A stretch of DNA of 64,000 nucleotides from Rossellomorea aquimaris (GTDB taxonomy: Bacteria; Bacillota; Bacilli; Bacillales; Bacillaceae_B): assembly GCF_001877785.1 (NCBI RefSeq), contig NZ_MINN01000161.1, forward strand, positions 62,001 through 126,000. The letters run 5' to 3'. The notes under the pieces were generated by a model. It worked only from the letters and a program-made list of their open reading frames with translations, was not told where the DNA came from and made no database searches. The first letter of the stretch is position 1. Every line of letters starts with the position of its first letter. Below, piece by piece: positions 34,076 to 42,664 of the stretch. Made by a program: the position numbers and the translations under genes.

Positions 34076-34834
34076 TTGAGCACCCAATATGAAAAGATCA
34101 GGAAAATGGAAGGGATTTTGGAAGAGTTGAAGGCGAGTGAGAGGGAAACAGGCGCGACGGCGGCTGTTCAACATAGAAGCAGGAGCGAAAGGAAATCATG
34201 GAAGGTGATGACGGGGGTTCTGTCGTTTTGGAAAAACAGGATCCTGCTCGTGCTGCTGGTGATTATTTTAGCAGTGGGAGGGACCGCTGCCATTATGTAT
34301 ACGTGGCTGTCGGGTTCCACTTTTACAGAGGAGAAGGGCTCGTTTGTCGAGCGGATACAGGATATGAGTTCGCTGGCGACCGCTCAAGGGTTTGTGAAGG
34401 CGGTCATCGAGCAGGAGGACAATCAGATTTTTGGAAAAGAGATCAGTGCGGATCTGCCCGGGACGAAGCGGAAACTTTTGATGGTGGTTCCCGGGACGGT
34501 GCTTGCGGGTGTTGATTTACAGCAGGTTGATAAAAACGATATAGTGGTAGATGAAGAGAAGAAGGAAATCCAATTGACACTTCCGCCTGCAGCGATCCTC
34601 CAGGATCCGTCACTCGACACGGACAATATCAAGACGTTTTCCGTGGAGGGGATCTTCCGGAGCGATGTTGACTGGGATGAAGGTTTCGCCCTTGCCGAAG
34701 TGGCAAAGGATATGATCAGCCAGGAAGCGGTGGATCAGGGGCTGCTGCAGGCTGCGGAGAAAAATGCCGAAAAGTCGCTGAAAGGCTTCTTTGAACAATT
34801 AGGCTATAAAGTGACCATCACGTACGAGAACTAG
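34076..34834 (+). CDS. DUF4230 family membrane-anchored protein
   Basis: The protein of about 252 aa has a cytosolic basic N-terminal stretch, one transmembrane helix (RILLVLLVIILAVGGTAAIMY, about 54-74) and an extracytoplasmic DUF4230 domain with KRKLLMVVPGTVLAGVDLQQVDKNDI and IQLTLPPA. The function is unknown. Neither start is clear: GTG 34067 abuts AGAGGAAG, and TTG 34076 is better spaced. ung follows 15 bp later and is probably co-transcribed. Confidence 0.72.
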   Translation: MSTQYEKIRKMEGILEELKASERETGATAAVQHRSRSERKSWKVMTGVLSFWKNRILLVLLVIILAVGGTAAIMYTWLSGSTFTEEKGSFVERIQDMSSLATAQGFVKAVIEQEDNQIFGKEISADLPGTKRKLLMVVPGTVLAGVDLQQVDKNDIVVDEEKKEIQLTLPPAAILQDPSLDTDNIKTFSVEGIFRSDVDWDEGFALAEVAKDMISQEAVDQGLLQAAEKNAEKSLKGFFEQLGYKVTITYEN

Positions 34835-34849
34835 AAAGGATGTTCCGCG

Positions 34850-35524
34850 TTGTCATCTGCTGTTTTTAAAAACGACTGGTCTGAAGTCCTCGGGGAGGAG
34901 CTTCATAAAGACTATTATTTGAATTTGAGAGAGTGGCTGAAGGGTGAATATCAAGATTCGGCCACCCATCCATCGATGTACGATATCTTCAATGCATTTC
35001 ATTATACGCCGTATCAGGATGTGAAGGTCGTCCTCTTGGGGCAGGATCCTTATCACGGGCCGAATCAGGCGGAAGGGCTCAGCTTTTCCGTCAAAAAAGG
35101 CGTCAAGGTGCCTCCGTCGCTCCGCAATATGTATAAGGAGCTCCACGATGATATCGGGTGTGAGATTCCGCAGCACGGGTCCCTCGTCAAGTGGGCGGAG
35201 CAGGGCGTCCTGCTCTTGAATACCGTCCTGACGGTGGAGGAAGGGAAAGCCCATTCTCACCAGGGCAAAGGCTGGGAGACGTTCACCGACAAGGTCATCA
35301 CCCTGTTAAATGAACGCGAAAAGCCGATGGTGTTCCTACTTTGGGGAAAACCGGCCCAGAAGAAACGTGCACTGATTGATGAATCCAGGCACAAAATCAT
35401 CACCGCCCCGCACCCGAGCCCGCTGTCTGCCCACCGCGGTTTCTTCGGGAGCAAGCCGTATTCGAAGGCGAATCAATTTTTAAAAGAGCAAGGGATGGAT
35501 GAGATCGACTGGTGCATTGAATAA
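34850..35524 (+). CDS. ung: Uracil-DNA glycosylase
   Basis: The 224-residue family 1 uracil-DNA glycosylase excises uracil from DNA. The catalytic water-activating motif is [22 protein letters not shown], with D66 and H69. [17 protein letters not shown] follows, and the C-terminal [14 protein letters not shown] is the DNA-intercalation loop. TTG 34850 follows AAAGGATG. The stop codon lies within an 8-bp sequence duplicated on both sides of repeat A2. Confidence 0.95.
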   Translation: MSSAVFKNDWSEVLGEELHKDYYLNLREWLKGEYQDSATHPSMYDIFNAFHYTPYQDVKVVLLGQDPYHGPNQAEGLSFSVKKGVKVPPSLRNMYKELHDDIGCEIPQHGSLVKWAEQGVLLLNTVLTVEEGKAHSHQGKGWETFTDKVITLLNEREKPMVFLLWGKPAQKKRALIDESRHKIITAPHPSPLSAHRGFFGSKPYSKANQFLKEQGMDEIDWCIE

Positions 35525-35670
35525 GGCTCTTTTCGCATACTTTGTTGCTTTCCACCCAAGAAGTATTTTCAGCTTGTCCGTCCGTTGTTTGAACTTGAGT
35601 TCGATAAGAGCACGTCCAAAAGCTATGTTCAGGATACAAGCCAATTTACGAAAGCAACAACTTTTAAACA
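35525..35670 (+). mobile_element. Family A MITE-like repeat, copy A2, at the ung stop codon
   Basis: The element runs from GGCTCTTTTCG to AAACAGCC (about 146 bp) and is flanked by the exact direct repeat TTGAATAA. The left copy of that repeat is the end of ung including its stop codon. Inner GTTGCTTTCC / AAAGCAAC and CGTCCGTT segments match A1. Confidence 0.8.
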
Positions 35671-35687
35671 GCCTTGAATAATGAAGT

Positions 35688-35703
35688 TGTTTCACGTGAA
35701 ACA
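35688..35703. promoter_or_regulatory. parS, Spo0J/ParB binding site
   Basis: TGTTTCACGTGAAACA is a perfect 16-bp palindrome matching the B. subtilis parS consensus TGTTNCACGTGAAACA. It lies between repeat A2 and the ung terminator. parS sites cluster around oriC and load ParB and SMC for chromosome segregation. Confidence 0.88.
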
Positions 35704-35709
35704 TTCCTG

Positions 35710-35744
35710 AACCCCTCGTCCGGCAAGCGTGAGAGGGGTTTTAG
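35710..35744 (+). terminator. Intrinsic terminator of ung
   Basis: AACCCCTC-GTCCGGCAAGCGT-GAGAGGGGTT is followed by TTAGTCTT. Confidence 0.75.
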
Positions 35745-35764
35745 TCTTGCAAGGAGGCTTTGAT

Positions 35765-35941
35765 GTGGTGGAAAATGAAAAGCGGATCAACTGCTTTAAG
35801 TGCCGTTACTTTTATACAACATGGGAACCCGCCCACCCGAGGGGATGCAGGGGATACGGCTTCAAGACGAAAGCGATGCCGTCAACGGTGGTCCTTCAGT
35901 CATCGGGACGTCCGTGTTTGAAGTTTGTCGGGAAACCTTAG
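35765..35941 (+). CDS. Small cysteine-rich protein of the ung-ywdI interval
   Basis: The 58-residue protein begins VVENEKRINCFKCRYFYTTWEP and has four cysteines (C-x-x-C, then RGCRGYGF and RPCLKF), a probable zinc site. GTG 35765 is 7 bases after AAGGAGG, inside a longer open frame. From memory, short proteins with the CFKCRYFY...GFK pattern occur next to ung in other Bacillaceae and are sometimes misnamed uracil-DNA glycosylase. The function is unknown. Confidence 0.7.
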   Translation: MVENEKRINCFKCRYFYTTWEPAHPRGCRGYGFKTKAMPSTVVLQSSGRPCLKFVGKP

Positions 35942-36027
35942 TGAGGGCGCTGAACATATTTGATTATGCTTCCATTTAGAAGTAGGATATAGATAATGAA
36001 CGAAAGCTCGAAAGGAGGAAGCACAGG

Positions 36028-36327
36028 ATGAATATTCCTCATCAAAGCGTCATCAAACAAATGGAACGTGAGCTGGCAAAGGCGAAATCTGCAGAGAAAT
36101 CCCAGCAGATCCGGGAGCATATCAACTCGATCAAAGTGCTGTGCGAAGTCCTGCTTGAGGAAAACAGCCAGGCAGGAAGCTTCACCGCTCCCATCCAATC
36201 ACAGCAGACCGTCCCATACATCTCCGACCGGCAGCAACAGCCTGAACGGCGGCCGGTGCAGATCCAGAAGGAAGAACCGCTGGAGACGGACGATGGAGCA
36301 AACGGGGATTCATTGTTCGATTTTTAA
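36028..36327 (+). CDS. ywdI: YwdI family protein
   Basis: The 99-residue protein has a helical, charged N-terminus (HQSVIKQMERELAKAKSAEKSQQIREHINSIKVLCEVLLEE) and a low-complexity tail ending in DSLFDF. It corresponds to B. subtilis YwdI by position and layout. The function is unknown. The start follows AAAGGAGGAAGCACAGG. Confidence 0.82.
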   Translation: MNIPHQSVIKQMERELAKAKSAEKSQQIREHINSIKVLCEVLLEENSQAGSFTAPIQSQQTVPYISDRQQQPERRPVQIQKEEPLETDDGANGDSLFDF

Positions 36328-36382
36328 AAAATACGGGGTTTAAGGAGTTTATTCCCCTTAATACAAGTGGAGGAGCAGAACC

Positions 36383-36754
36383 ATGAAAACATTCATTATC
36401 ATCGGAGCGCTCAGTGCGTTCTTCTCGGTCGGCCTCGGGGCGTTCGGTGCCCATGCGCTCGAAGGCAAGATTTCTCAAAAATACATAGATACTTGGAATA
36501 CAGGTGTCCTTTATCAAATGTTCCACGCAATCGGCATCATCATCATCGGTGTCCTGATGGGAACCTTCTCACCGACATCCCTATTATCATGGTCGGGCTG
36601 GCTGATGGTGATCGGGACGATCCTGTTCTCGGGAAGCCTGTATGTCCTGAGCCTGTCCGGCATCAAGGTACTTGGAGCGATCACACCACTCGGGGGAGTG
36701 AGCTTCCTTGCAGGGTGGATATTGCTTGTCATTTTTGCAGCGAAGACGATGTAA
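36383..36754 (+). CDS. ywdK: YwdK, DUF423 family membrane protein
   Basis: The 123-residue four-helix membrane protein has the DUF423 signature GALSAFFSVGLGAFGAHALEGKIS near 5-28, followed by YQMFHAIGIIIIGVL and LGAITPLGGVSFLAGW. The function is unknown. The position after ywdI matches B. subtilis ywdK. Confidence 0.88.
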   Translation: MKTFIIIGALSAFFSVGLGAFGAHALEGKISQKYIDTWNTGVLYQMFHAIGIIIIGVLMGTFSPTSLLSWSGWLMVIGTILFSGSLYVLSLSGIKVLGAITPLGGVSFLAGWILLVIFAAKTM

Positions 36755-36763
36755 TAACATCGG

Positions 36764-36796
36764 AGGCTGACTCTTATGGAGTCGGTCTTTTTTTGT
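36764..36796 (+). terminator. Intrinsic terminator of ywdI-ywdK
   Basis: GACTC-TTATG-GAGTC, extended by flanking GGCT...GGTC, is followed by TTTTTTTG. Confidence 0.75.
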
Positions 36797-36849
36797 GGTC
36801 AGTTATTTCGGCGTCTGTTCTTTGTCGATCTAGAGAAGTCCCTGAAAAT

Positions 36850-36882
36850 AAAAAAAGTGTCCAAAATGAAATTTTGAACACT
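36850..36882 (-). terminator. Intrinsic terminator of cwlJ-gerQ
   Basis: On the minus strand AAGTGTTCAAAAT-TTC-ATTTTGGACACTT is followed by TTTTTATTT. Confidence 0.85.
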
Positions 36883-36893
36883 TGGGAATCTGC

Positions 36894-37361
36894 TTATCGC
36901 GGAGAATAGTTTGTAAGTCCGCCGCCGTTGAATGGATATTCGTATTCGATTTCTTCGTCGAAGGTGATGTAGTCAAGATAGATCATCGGAATCAGGTAGC
37001 GCGTTCCCGACTGGGGATCGCTCAGGATGAGATGATCGCGCCCGGCCGCCTCGATGACGCCTTTGAATACTTTTGCATTCCACTGTGTGTTATTTTCAAA
37101 TGTCGTGTACACGGTCGCCACTTTTCCTTTGTTAAGGCGGAGGATGTTCTCGATATAAGATTCTTCAACAGGAAGCATGCCGGGAATGTTCTGGGACGGT
37201 CCCGGGGCATTTTGCTGTGCAGGCGGCTGCTGCATCCCGCCGTATTGACCCTGCTGGCCCTGCATCTGCCCTTGCCCCTGCATTCCGGCAGCATAGTACT
37301 GACGATATGGATCATACGCTTGATACCCTTGGTAATAAGGGTTGTATTCTTGATTTGACAA
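36894..37361 (-). CDS. gerQ: Spore coat protein GerQ
   Basis: The 155-residue coat protein has a Tyr/Gln/Gly-rich N-terminal half (QEYNPYYQGYQAYDPYRQYY and several GQMQGQ runs) and a conserved C-terminal domain (VEESYIENILRLNKGKVATVYTTFENN ... YLIPMIYLDYITFDEEIEY). GerQ is cross-linked by transglutaminase and recruits CwlJ to the coat. TTG 37361 is used because AAGGAGG lies 8 bases upstream. It directly follows cwlJ, its functional partner. Confidence 0.92.
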   Translation of the reverse strand: MSNQEYNPYYQGYQAYDPYRQYYAAGMQGQGQMQGQQGQYGGMQQPPAQQNAPGPSQNIPGMLPVEESYIENILRLNKGKVATVYTTFENNTQWNAKVFKGVIEAAGRDHLILSDPQSGTRYLIPMIYLDYITFDEEIEYEYPFNGGGLTNYSPR

Positions 37362-37414
37362 GTGATATACCTCCTTGAAAAACATGGATTTTAAAGCGTT
37401 CGGATCCCGGCACG

Positions 37415-37837
37415 TTAATAGGCTCTCGGACAATCCGCCCTGGTCGGGATGAAGAAGCAGTGCGATTTGAATCGGCCCGAGTTGGTTTGGTTATACCACT
37501 GGGCCGGGCAATCTCCTTCAGGCCGGAAAAACCATAACGCATTTGAAGCGGGATGGAATCTCTCGCCTTTAATGGTCCTTCTGGCAAGATTGATGTCTTT
37601 CTCCCTTGCCCGCTGATAAAAGTAGCCTTTCTGCGTGGCTTCGAATCCGCCGGGCTTTTGGAACACCATGCGCTGGATCGTATTGATGTCCTTGAAGTCC
37701 AGACATCTTACCCTTACACGGTTGATCCCGGTGTTACCCACCATCAGCATCCCGAGCTGACCGTCACCCTCGGCTTCGGCCCTCATCAATCGGGCGAGGA
37801 GCTTCACTTCCTTCTCATTATGGGGAACAACAGCCAT
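37415..37837 (-). CDS. cwlJ: Spore cortex-lytic enzyme CwlJ
   Basis: The 140-residue hydrolase (SleB/CwlJ catalytic domain) degrades spore cortex during calcium-dipicolinate-triggered germination. The catalytic glutamate is in LLARLMRAEAEGDGQLGMLMVGNTGINRV (about 13-41), and FHPASNALWFFRP and NQTNSGRFKSHCFF close the domain. As is usual for CwlJ it has no signal peptide. It forms an operon with gerQ, 53 bp downstream. Confidence 0.94.
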   Translation of the reverse strand: MAVVPHNEKEVKLLARLMRAEAEGDGQLGMLMVGNTGINRVRVRCLDFKDINTIQRMVFQKPGGFEATQKGYFYQRAREKDINLARRTIKGERFHPASNALWFFRPEGDCPAQWYNQTNSGRFKSHCFFIPTRADCPRAY

Positions 37838-38061
37838 CTTCCCACCTCACTTTAGAAGATGCTTTCTGTCTCACTAATTCATGTCTATGTCTGTTTGGAA
37901 TAAGATATTCTTATATTTAGGGAGTGAAAGATGAATCATCTGATCCGGCCATTTTTCAAAATGGGCTCATTCTTACGTAACCGGACATTTTTCTTGCCGT
38001 CTAATGAAGTATAGGAAGAAGTAACAATGAGCATCATGAGAAAACATACTGGGGGATGAAG

Positions 38062-38979
38062 ATGAAAAAAAGCAGTCTATTCAAATCAGCCGCACTCGCC
38101 CTGATCATCACGGCGCTGAGTGCATCAAGTGCAGGAGCCTCGGGATTCCATTTAATCAAAAAAGGGGACACTCTGTGGGGCTTATCTCAGAAATACGGGT
38201 TGACGATGGACCAGTTGAAGGAAAGCAACAACCTAAACTCAAGCGTGATCCTTGCGGGCGATAAGCTCCGTTTTGAAAAAATGATCACCATCGAAAAAGG
38301 GGACACCTTATGGAGCCTCGCGAAGAAGCAACACACGACAGTCGGGCAGCTGAAACATGTGAACGGACTGAAATCCGACACCATCTATGCCGGACACAAA
38401 CTGATCATCCCGGCGTTCGTGCTGGTCAGGCCGGGGGATACATTATGGGGGATCAGCCAGACGTACGGCTTGACCGTAGATGAACTGAAGAGGAATAACG
38501 GCTTGAAAAGCAGCCTCATTTTTACCGGGCAGGTCTTGAAAGTGAATAAGGTTACATCGGACAAATCGACGGGTTATGATGCCGACAAGGTCATTCCCGG
38601 TTTGACGCCGCGTCCGGGCTATTACTATACGGCGGAGGAACCGAGAAAATTCATCCTTCAATCCAACGACGATTATTATTTTACAAGAGTCGAAGTCATC
38701 CTTGCCGGTACAGATATCAGCTCCTTGAAAAAACAGGCGCAGAATGAGCTCCGCCTGCTCGGCAAGGTGACCGAACTCCCTTCTGAGAATTCACTGCCGT
38801 TTTACAAAGGGTCGGAATTCGTGATGCACGCCCATGACTCAGGCGTACAGAAGAACATTGTGGTAAAAGAAGTGGACGGCGTCCTGCTGAAGTTTACGAT
38901 TCATTTCCGGAATGCGGAGGAGTCGGAAGGGATCGTTCCTGAAATGCTGAAGATGCTGAATACGATTGAAATAAAATAA
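38062..38979 (+). CDS. Secreted protein with three LysM domains
   Basis: The 305-residue precursor has a signal peptide (KKSSLFKSAALALIITALSASSAGASG). Three LysM peptidoglycan-binding repeats (about 30-72, 74-116, 120-162) each begin with the KKGDTLWGLSQKYG pattern. A C-terminal domain of unknown function follows (about 180-305). It should bind the cell wall or spore cortex. ATG 38062 is preferred over 38056 because GGGGG directly abuts the latter. It is a single-gene unit. Confidence 0.85.
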   Translation: MKKSSLFKSAALALIITALSASSAGASGFHLIKKGDTLWGLSQKYGLTMDQLKESNNLNSSVILAGDKLRFEKMITIEKGDTLWSLAKKQHTTVGQLKHVNGLKSDTIYAGHKLIIPAFVLVRPGDTLWGISQTYGLTVDELKRNNGLKSSLIFTGQVLKVNKVTSDKSTGYDADKVIPGLTPRPGYYYTAEEPRKFILQSNDDYYFTRVEVILAGTDISSLKKQAQNELRLLGKVTELPSENSLPFYKGSEFVMHAHDSGVQKNIVVKEVDGVLLKFTIHFRNAEESEGIVPEMLKMLNTIEIK

Positions 38980-38982
38980 AGA

Positions 38983-39027
38983 AAAAAGCAGTCCTCCCGG
39001 GTTTGACCCGGGAGGACTGCTTTTTCA
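38983..39027. terminator. Shared bidirectional terminator of the LysM gene and hemQ
   Basis: AAAGCAGTCCTCCCGGG-TTTGA-CCCGGGAGGACTGCTTT forms a 17-bp perfect stem with T-runs on both strands, between convergent genes. Confidence 0.93.
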
Positions 39028-39030
39028 TTT

Positions 39031-39774
39031 TTACACGTGAAGGAACTTTTCAATCCCATCTTCTTCTAAAAGGTTGCCGACATAGAATGCACCGAATTCG
39101 CCGTAGCGTGCGCTGACTTCGTCGAAGCGCATTTCGTATACAAGCTTTTTGAATTGAAGAACGTCATCGGTGAACAGGGTCACGCCCCATTCGTAATCGT
39201 CAAAGCCGACAGAACCGGTGATGATCTGCTTGACCTTGCCGGCATACTGGCGGCCGATCATGCCGTGGCTCTTCATCAACGCGCGGCGTTCTTCCATCGG
39301 AAGCATATACCAGTTGTCATTGCCCTGGCGGCGCTTGTCCATCGGATAGAAGCAGACATGCTTCGCTTTCGGAAGGATCGGATAGATGCGCTCCTGAACA
39401 TAAGGGTTTTCATAAGGATCGCCCTCGGTCGGCATGTAGTTTCCTAGCTCTACGACAGAAACGTAAGAGAATGTCGGAATCGTGAATTCAGCAATTTTCA
39501 GCTTGTTGAATTCGTTTTCGAGCTCATTCAATTCTTCCATCGTAGGACGAAGGATCATCATCATGAAGTCCGCTTTTTGCCCGACGATTGTGTATAGGGC
39601 ATGGCTTCCTTCTTTTGCAGCCTGAGTCGTGTTCAACTTATCTAAGAAACGGCGGTATTCAGCGATTGCCGCTGAACGTTCCTCACTCGGAAGCATCTTC
39701 CATGAAGTCCAATCCATTGCACGGAAATCATGCAGTGAATACCAACCATCCAATGTTTGTGCTGGTTCTGCCAT
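39031..39774 (-). CDS. hemQ: Coproheme decarboxylase HemQ
   Basis: The 247-residue chlorite-dismutase-fold enzyme decarboxylates coproheme to protoheme in the Gram-positive heme pathway. It has [20 protein letters not shown] at the N-terminus, [12 protein letters not shown], and a [33 protein letters not shown] block that includes the catalytic tyrosine and the proximal histidine region. The position before pta matches B. subtilis ywfI. ATG 39774 follows AAGGAGTGA. Confidence 0.94.
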   Translation of the reverse strand: MAEPAQTLDGWYSLHDFRAMDWTSWKMLPSEERSAAIAEYRRFLDKLNTTQAAKEGSHALYTIVGQKADFMMMILRPTMEELNELENEFNKLKIAEFTIPTFSYVSVVELGNYMPTEGDPYENPYVQERIYPILPKAKHVCFYPMDKRRQGNDNWYMLPMEERRALMKSHGMIGRQYAGKVKQIITGSVGFDDYEWGVTLFTDDVLQFKKLVYEMRFDEVSARYGEFGAFYVGNLLEEDGIEKFLHV

Positions 39775-39804
39775 GTTCAATCACTCCTTGAATTCTATTT
39801 CCAT

Positions 39805-39964
39805 TTGAGCTTTTTTCGCATTGCTGCCGCTATAAACATATTTGAATGGTAGTTCAGTTATACGTCCGCATCCTGTTCAAGGTTCTTTTCGAAAAGAGCA
39901 CGTCACGAGCGCTCCAAATAAAAAAACAGAACAGGTACGTAAGCAACAACTCTAAAAAAACCCT
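39805..39964 (+). mobile_element. Decayed family A repeat, copy A3
   Basis: GAGCTTTTTTCGCATTGCTGCCGC at the left and GTAAGCAACAACTCTAAAAAAACCC at the right are recognisable family A ends; TTTCGAAAAGAGCACGTC is retained in the middle. No target duplication is evident. It lies just upstream of hemQ. Confidence 0.6.
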
Positions 39965-40192
39965 TTCAATGTCACTATATCATAGTTTGGTCAAAGAAGA
40001 AGAACGTGAAACCCAAATGTCGTTAAAATGGCACAATTATAGGATAGGAAGCGTTTTTACGGAACACACTAAAAGGTGTTACATAAGGGATTGTCTGCAT
40101 GGCGGACCGGGTATAGGAATGATGTGTGGCGAAGGGGAATTTTTTGAAAACAAAGACTTTGCAAGTGTAACCGAATACATTTTCCCTTTTCC

Positions 40193-40220
40193 TTGAATTC
40201 CTATATGAGTAGAGTATTCT
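40193..40220 (+). promoter_or_regulatory. Probable SigA promoter of pta
   Basis: TTGAAT and TATTCT are separated by 16 bp, about 37 bp upstream of the TTG start codon. Confidence 0.5.
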
Positions 40221-40256
40221 AAGAATGGATATGTATAAATCAAGGAGGTTCCTCTA

Positions 40257-41228
40257 TTGAGTAACTTATTTACGACACTGACAGATAAAATCAAAGGCAA
40301 AGAATTGAAAATCGTCTTCCCTGAAGGAAAAGACGAACGCATCGTACGCGCTGCATCCCGTCTGGCAAGCGACGGCATCCTGACTCCGATCATCATCGGG
40401 AACGCGCTTGAAATCCAAACGGTTGCAGATCAATCAGGCGTGAAGCTTGACGGCTGTGAACTCGTGGACCCTGCATCCTTCGACGGCATGGACGACCTTG
40501 TGAAAAGTTTCGTCGAGCGCCGTAAAGGAAAAGCGACAGAAGAAGATGCGAAGAAGATCCTTTTGGACGGCAACTACTTCGGAACGATGCTTGTATACAC
40601 TGGACAGGCACAAGGCCTAGTGAGCGGCGCCGCCCACTCAACAGCTGACACGGTCCGCCCTGCGCTTCAGATCATCAAGACAAAAGAAGGCGTGCGCAAA
40701 ACATCAGGCGTGTTCATCATGGTGCGCGGCGATGAGAAATACGTATTCGCCGACTGCGCGATCAACATTTCACCTGACAGCCAGGACCTTGCTGAAATCG
40801 CGGTGGAAAGCGGAAAGACTGCAAGCATGTTCGACATCGACCCGCGTGTTGCGATGCTCAGCTTCTCAACGAAAGGATCTGCAAAATCAGCAGAAACTGA
40901 AAAAGTGGTAGAAGCTGTGACGATTGCAAAAGAAAAGTCACCTGAACTGACAGTGGACGGCGAATTCCAATTCGACGCAGCCTTCGTCCCATCCGTTGCA
41001 GAGAAAAAAGCACCGGGTGCAGACATCCAGGGTAACGCCAACGTATTCGTATTCCCGAGCCTCGAAGCAGGGAACATCGGCTACAAAATCGCCCAGCGCC
41101 TAGGAAACTTCGAAGCAGTAGGCCCGATCCTCCAAGGATTGAACGCCCCTGTAAACGACCTTTCCCGCGGATGCAACGAGGAAGATGTATATAAATTGGC
41201 ATTGATTACAGCTGCTCAGGCGCTGTAA
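40257..41228 (+). CDS. pta: Phosphate acetyltransferase
   Basis: The 323-residue short-form Pta interconverts acetyl-CoA and acetyl phosphate in overflow acetate metabolism. It has IVFPEGKDERIVRAA at 20-34, GLVSGAAHSTADTVRPALQII near 122-142, and the C-terminal NVFVFPSLEAGNIGYKIAQRL and GLNAPVNDLSRGC. TTG 40257 is supported by AAGGAGG 9-10 bases upstream. The gene is strongly codon-biased, consistent with high expression. Confidence 0.96.
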   Translation: MSNLFTTLTDKIKGKELKIVFPEGKDERIVRAASRLASDGILTPIIIGNALEIQTVADQSGVKLDGCELVDPASFDGMDDLVKSFVERRKGKATEEDAKKILLDGNYFGTMLVYTGQAQGLVSGAAHSTADTVRPALQIIKTKEGVRKTSGVFIMVRGDEKYVFADCAINISPDSQDLAEIAVESGKTASMFDIDPRVAMLSFSTKGSAKSAETEKVVEAVTIAKEKSPELTVDGEFQFDAAFVPSVAEKKAPGADIQGNANVFVFPSLEAGNIGYKIAQRLGNFEAVGPILQGLNAPVNDLSRGCNEEDVYKLALITAAQAL

Positions 41229-41237
41229 TTTGCTGAA

Positions 41238-41276
41238 GGAAGCTGGACTCCTTTTATGGGGGTCCCGCTTTTTTGT
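41238..41276 (+). terminator. Intrinsic terminator of pta
   Basis: AAGCTGGACTCC-TTTTAT-GGGGGTCCCGCTT is followed by TTTTGTTT. Array R5 begins 22 bp later. Confidence 0.8.
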
Positions 41277-41297
41277 TTGTGGTGAGGTTTTTTGGGG

Positions 41298-41649
41298 TGT
41301 ACCTGGTACAACGGGGGTGGTTTGTACCAGGTACAGGTTTGATGGATTGTACCAGGTAAGGTACAAAACGGGGGGAATGTACCAGGTACAAGCGGCTGGA
41401 TTTGTACCTGGTACACCGATCACCCGGGTGCAGCGGGGTGCCTGGCTCGATTGGGTTGATTTGAGCCAGGGTCAAAATGGGGATTCTGAGCCAGGCTCGT
41501 TTTGGCCGGATTGAGCCAGGCTCAAAAAAGGGAATCTGTGCCTGGCACAAATCAGTGCCATTGTTCCTGGCACAATATCACCGTTCTGTGCCAGGAACAA
41601 ATCCCGCCTGCTGTGCCTGGCACAAAACGCCCCCTCCATGCCAGGCACC
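41298..41649. repeat. Array R5: fourteen 13-bp palindromes at 25-bp spacing
   Basis: Units start at 41298, 41323, 41348, 41378, 41403, 41437, 41462, 41487, 41512, 41537, 41562, 41587, 41612 and 41637. Steps are 25 bp except one of 30 (a 5-bp insertion inside unit 3) and one of 34. The type is TGNNCCWGGNNCA in three blocks: TGTACC/GGTACA, TGAGCC/GGCTCA, TGTGCC/GGCACA. The 12-bp spacers are unrelated. Several neighbours are exact reverse complements, including TGTTCCTGGCACA/TGTGCCAGGAACA, so stems of 13 bp with 12-base loops can form. Confidence 0.88.
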
Positions 41650-41779
41650 GATCCCCACGCCCGCAGCCGAACCCGGATCCCAGTCTCAGTCCCACTCCCA
41701 CTCCCCGCCAAGTCCCAGGCATCCCCCAACCAATTTATGATATAATAAACCCGCATGTTTTCAGTGAAGGAGAAGCGTT

Positions 41780-42622
41780 ATGGATAAGGAAAAAGCGTAT
41801 GCACTGCTCCGTCAGGAACGATGGAGGGTGATTGATCAGTCGAGTCTCGGGCCGATGTTCGGTGGGCTGCAGTCTTTTGCAATGGATGATACGTTGTGCA
41901 CGGCTGTCGGGGCTGACCAGTCCGATCCGGCTGCCCGTTCGTGGGTCCATCATCAGACGGTGGTGCTTGGGATACAGGATACGAAATTGCCGTTTCTTTC
42001 TGAGGCGTTAGGCGTGTTGGAGGAAGCGGGTTATCAATATATTGTGAGGAACTCCGGGGGGCTGGCCGTGGTGCTGGATGAAGGGGTTCTGAATTTGTCG
42101 CTCGTGTTCCCGGATTCGGAGAAAGGGATCGATATCAATAGAGGATACGATGCGATGTGGCTGCTCGTTCAGGAGATGTTCAAGGATTTCGATGCGGAAA
42201 TGGAAGCGAAGGAAATCACGGAATCGTACTGTCCGGGAAGCTATGACCTGAGCATCCGCGACCGGAAATTTGCAGGGATTTCGCAGCGGCGGATCCGGAA
42301 CGGTGTGGCGGTTCAGATCTATCTCTGCGTGAACGGAAGCGGTTCGGAGCGTGCGGAGCTGGTCCGCCGTTTTTATGAAACGGGGCTGAAGGGAGAACAG
42401 ACGAAGTTCACGTTCCCGTTGATCCGTCCTGAGGTGATGGCTTCATTATCGGAGCTCCTGGGTGTCGAGCTGACCGTGCAGGATGTGATGCTCCGCTTTC
42501 TGCAAGCACTGAAATCGTTCGGCGGGATTTATTCCAGTGCCCTTCAGGGTGAAGAATACACGATGTACGAAACGTATTACCAGAGAGTCGTGGAGCGGAA
42601 CGAGAAGGTATTGGGCGAATAA
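41780..42622 (+). CDS. lipL: Octanoyl-[GcvH]:protein N-octanoyltransferase LipL
   Basis: The 280-residue amidotransferase moves octanoate from GcvH to the E2 subunits of ketoacid dehydrogenases in lipoic acid assembly. The biotin/lipoyl-ligase fold has [19 protein letters not shown] at 90-108, the active cysteine C151 in [24 protein letters not shown], and lysine K163. It matches B. subtilis YwfL by position after pta. The ATG follows AAGGAGAAGCGTT. Confidence 0.93.
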   Translation: MDKEKAYALLRQERWRVIDQSSLGPMFGGLQSFAMDDTLCTAVGADQSDPAARSWVHHQTVVLGIQDTKLPFLSEALGVLEEAGYQYIVRNSGGLAVVLDEGVLNLSLVFPDSEKGIDINRGYDAMWLLVQEMFKDFDAEMEAKEITESYCPGSYDLSIRDRKFAGISQRRIRNGVAVQIYLCVNGSGSERAELVRRFYETGLKGEQTKFTFPLIRPEVMASLSELLGVELTVQDVMLRFLQALKSFGGIYSSALQGEEYTMYETYYQRVVERNEKVLGE

Positions 42623-42623
42623 G

Positions 42624-42664
42624 CAAAGACCAAATGGCCGTGGGGCGCATTTGGTCTTTTTTAT
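42624..42664 (+). terminator. Intrinsic terminator of lipL
   Basis: AAAGACCAAAT-GGCCGTGGGGCGC-ATTTGGTCTTT is followed by TTTATA. Confidence 0.88.

Noticed and set aside
36367-36909. A 180-codon plus-strand frame overlapping ywdK
   Set aside because: It overlaps ywdK (DUF423) in another frame, and its N-terminal part is that gene read out of frame.
40046-40061. Catabolite-response (cre) site GGAAGCGTTTTTAC upstream of pta
   Set aside because: It departs from the consensus at the first positions and lies about 150 bp upstream of the best promoter, further than the known pta cre; kept out as too weak.
41298-41649. CRISPR array
   Set aside because: The units are only 13 bp and palindromic, the spacers 12 bp, the repeats change class along the array, and no cas genes are nearby.
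41230-41831. Several overlapping open frames through array R5 on both strands
   Set aside because: They stay open only because the 25-bp repeat units lack stops in phase; their translations just repeat the array words.
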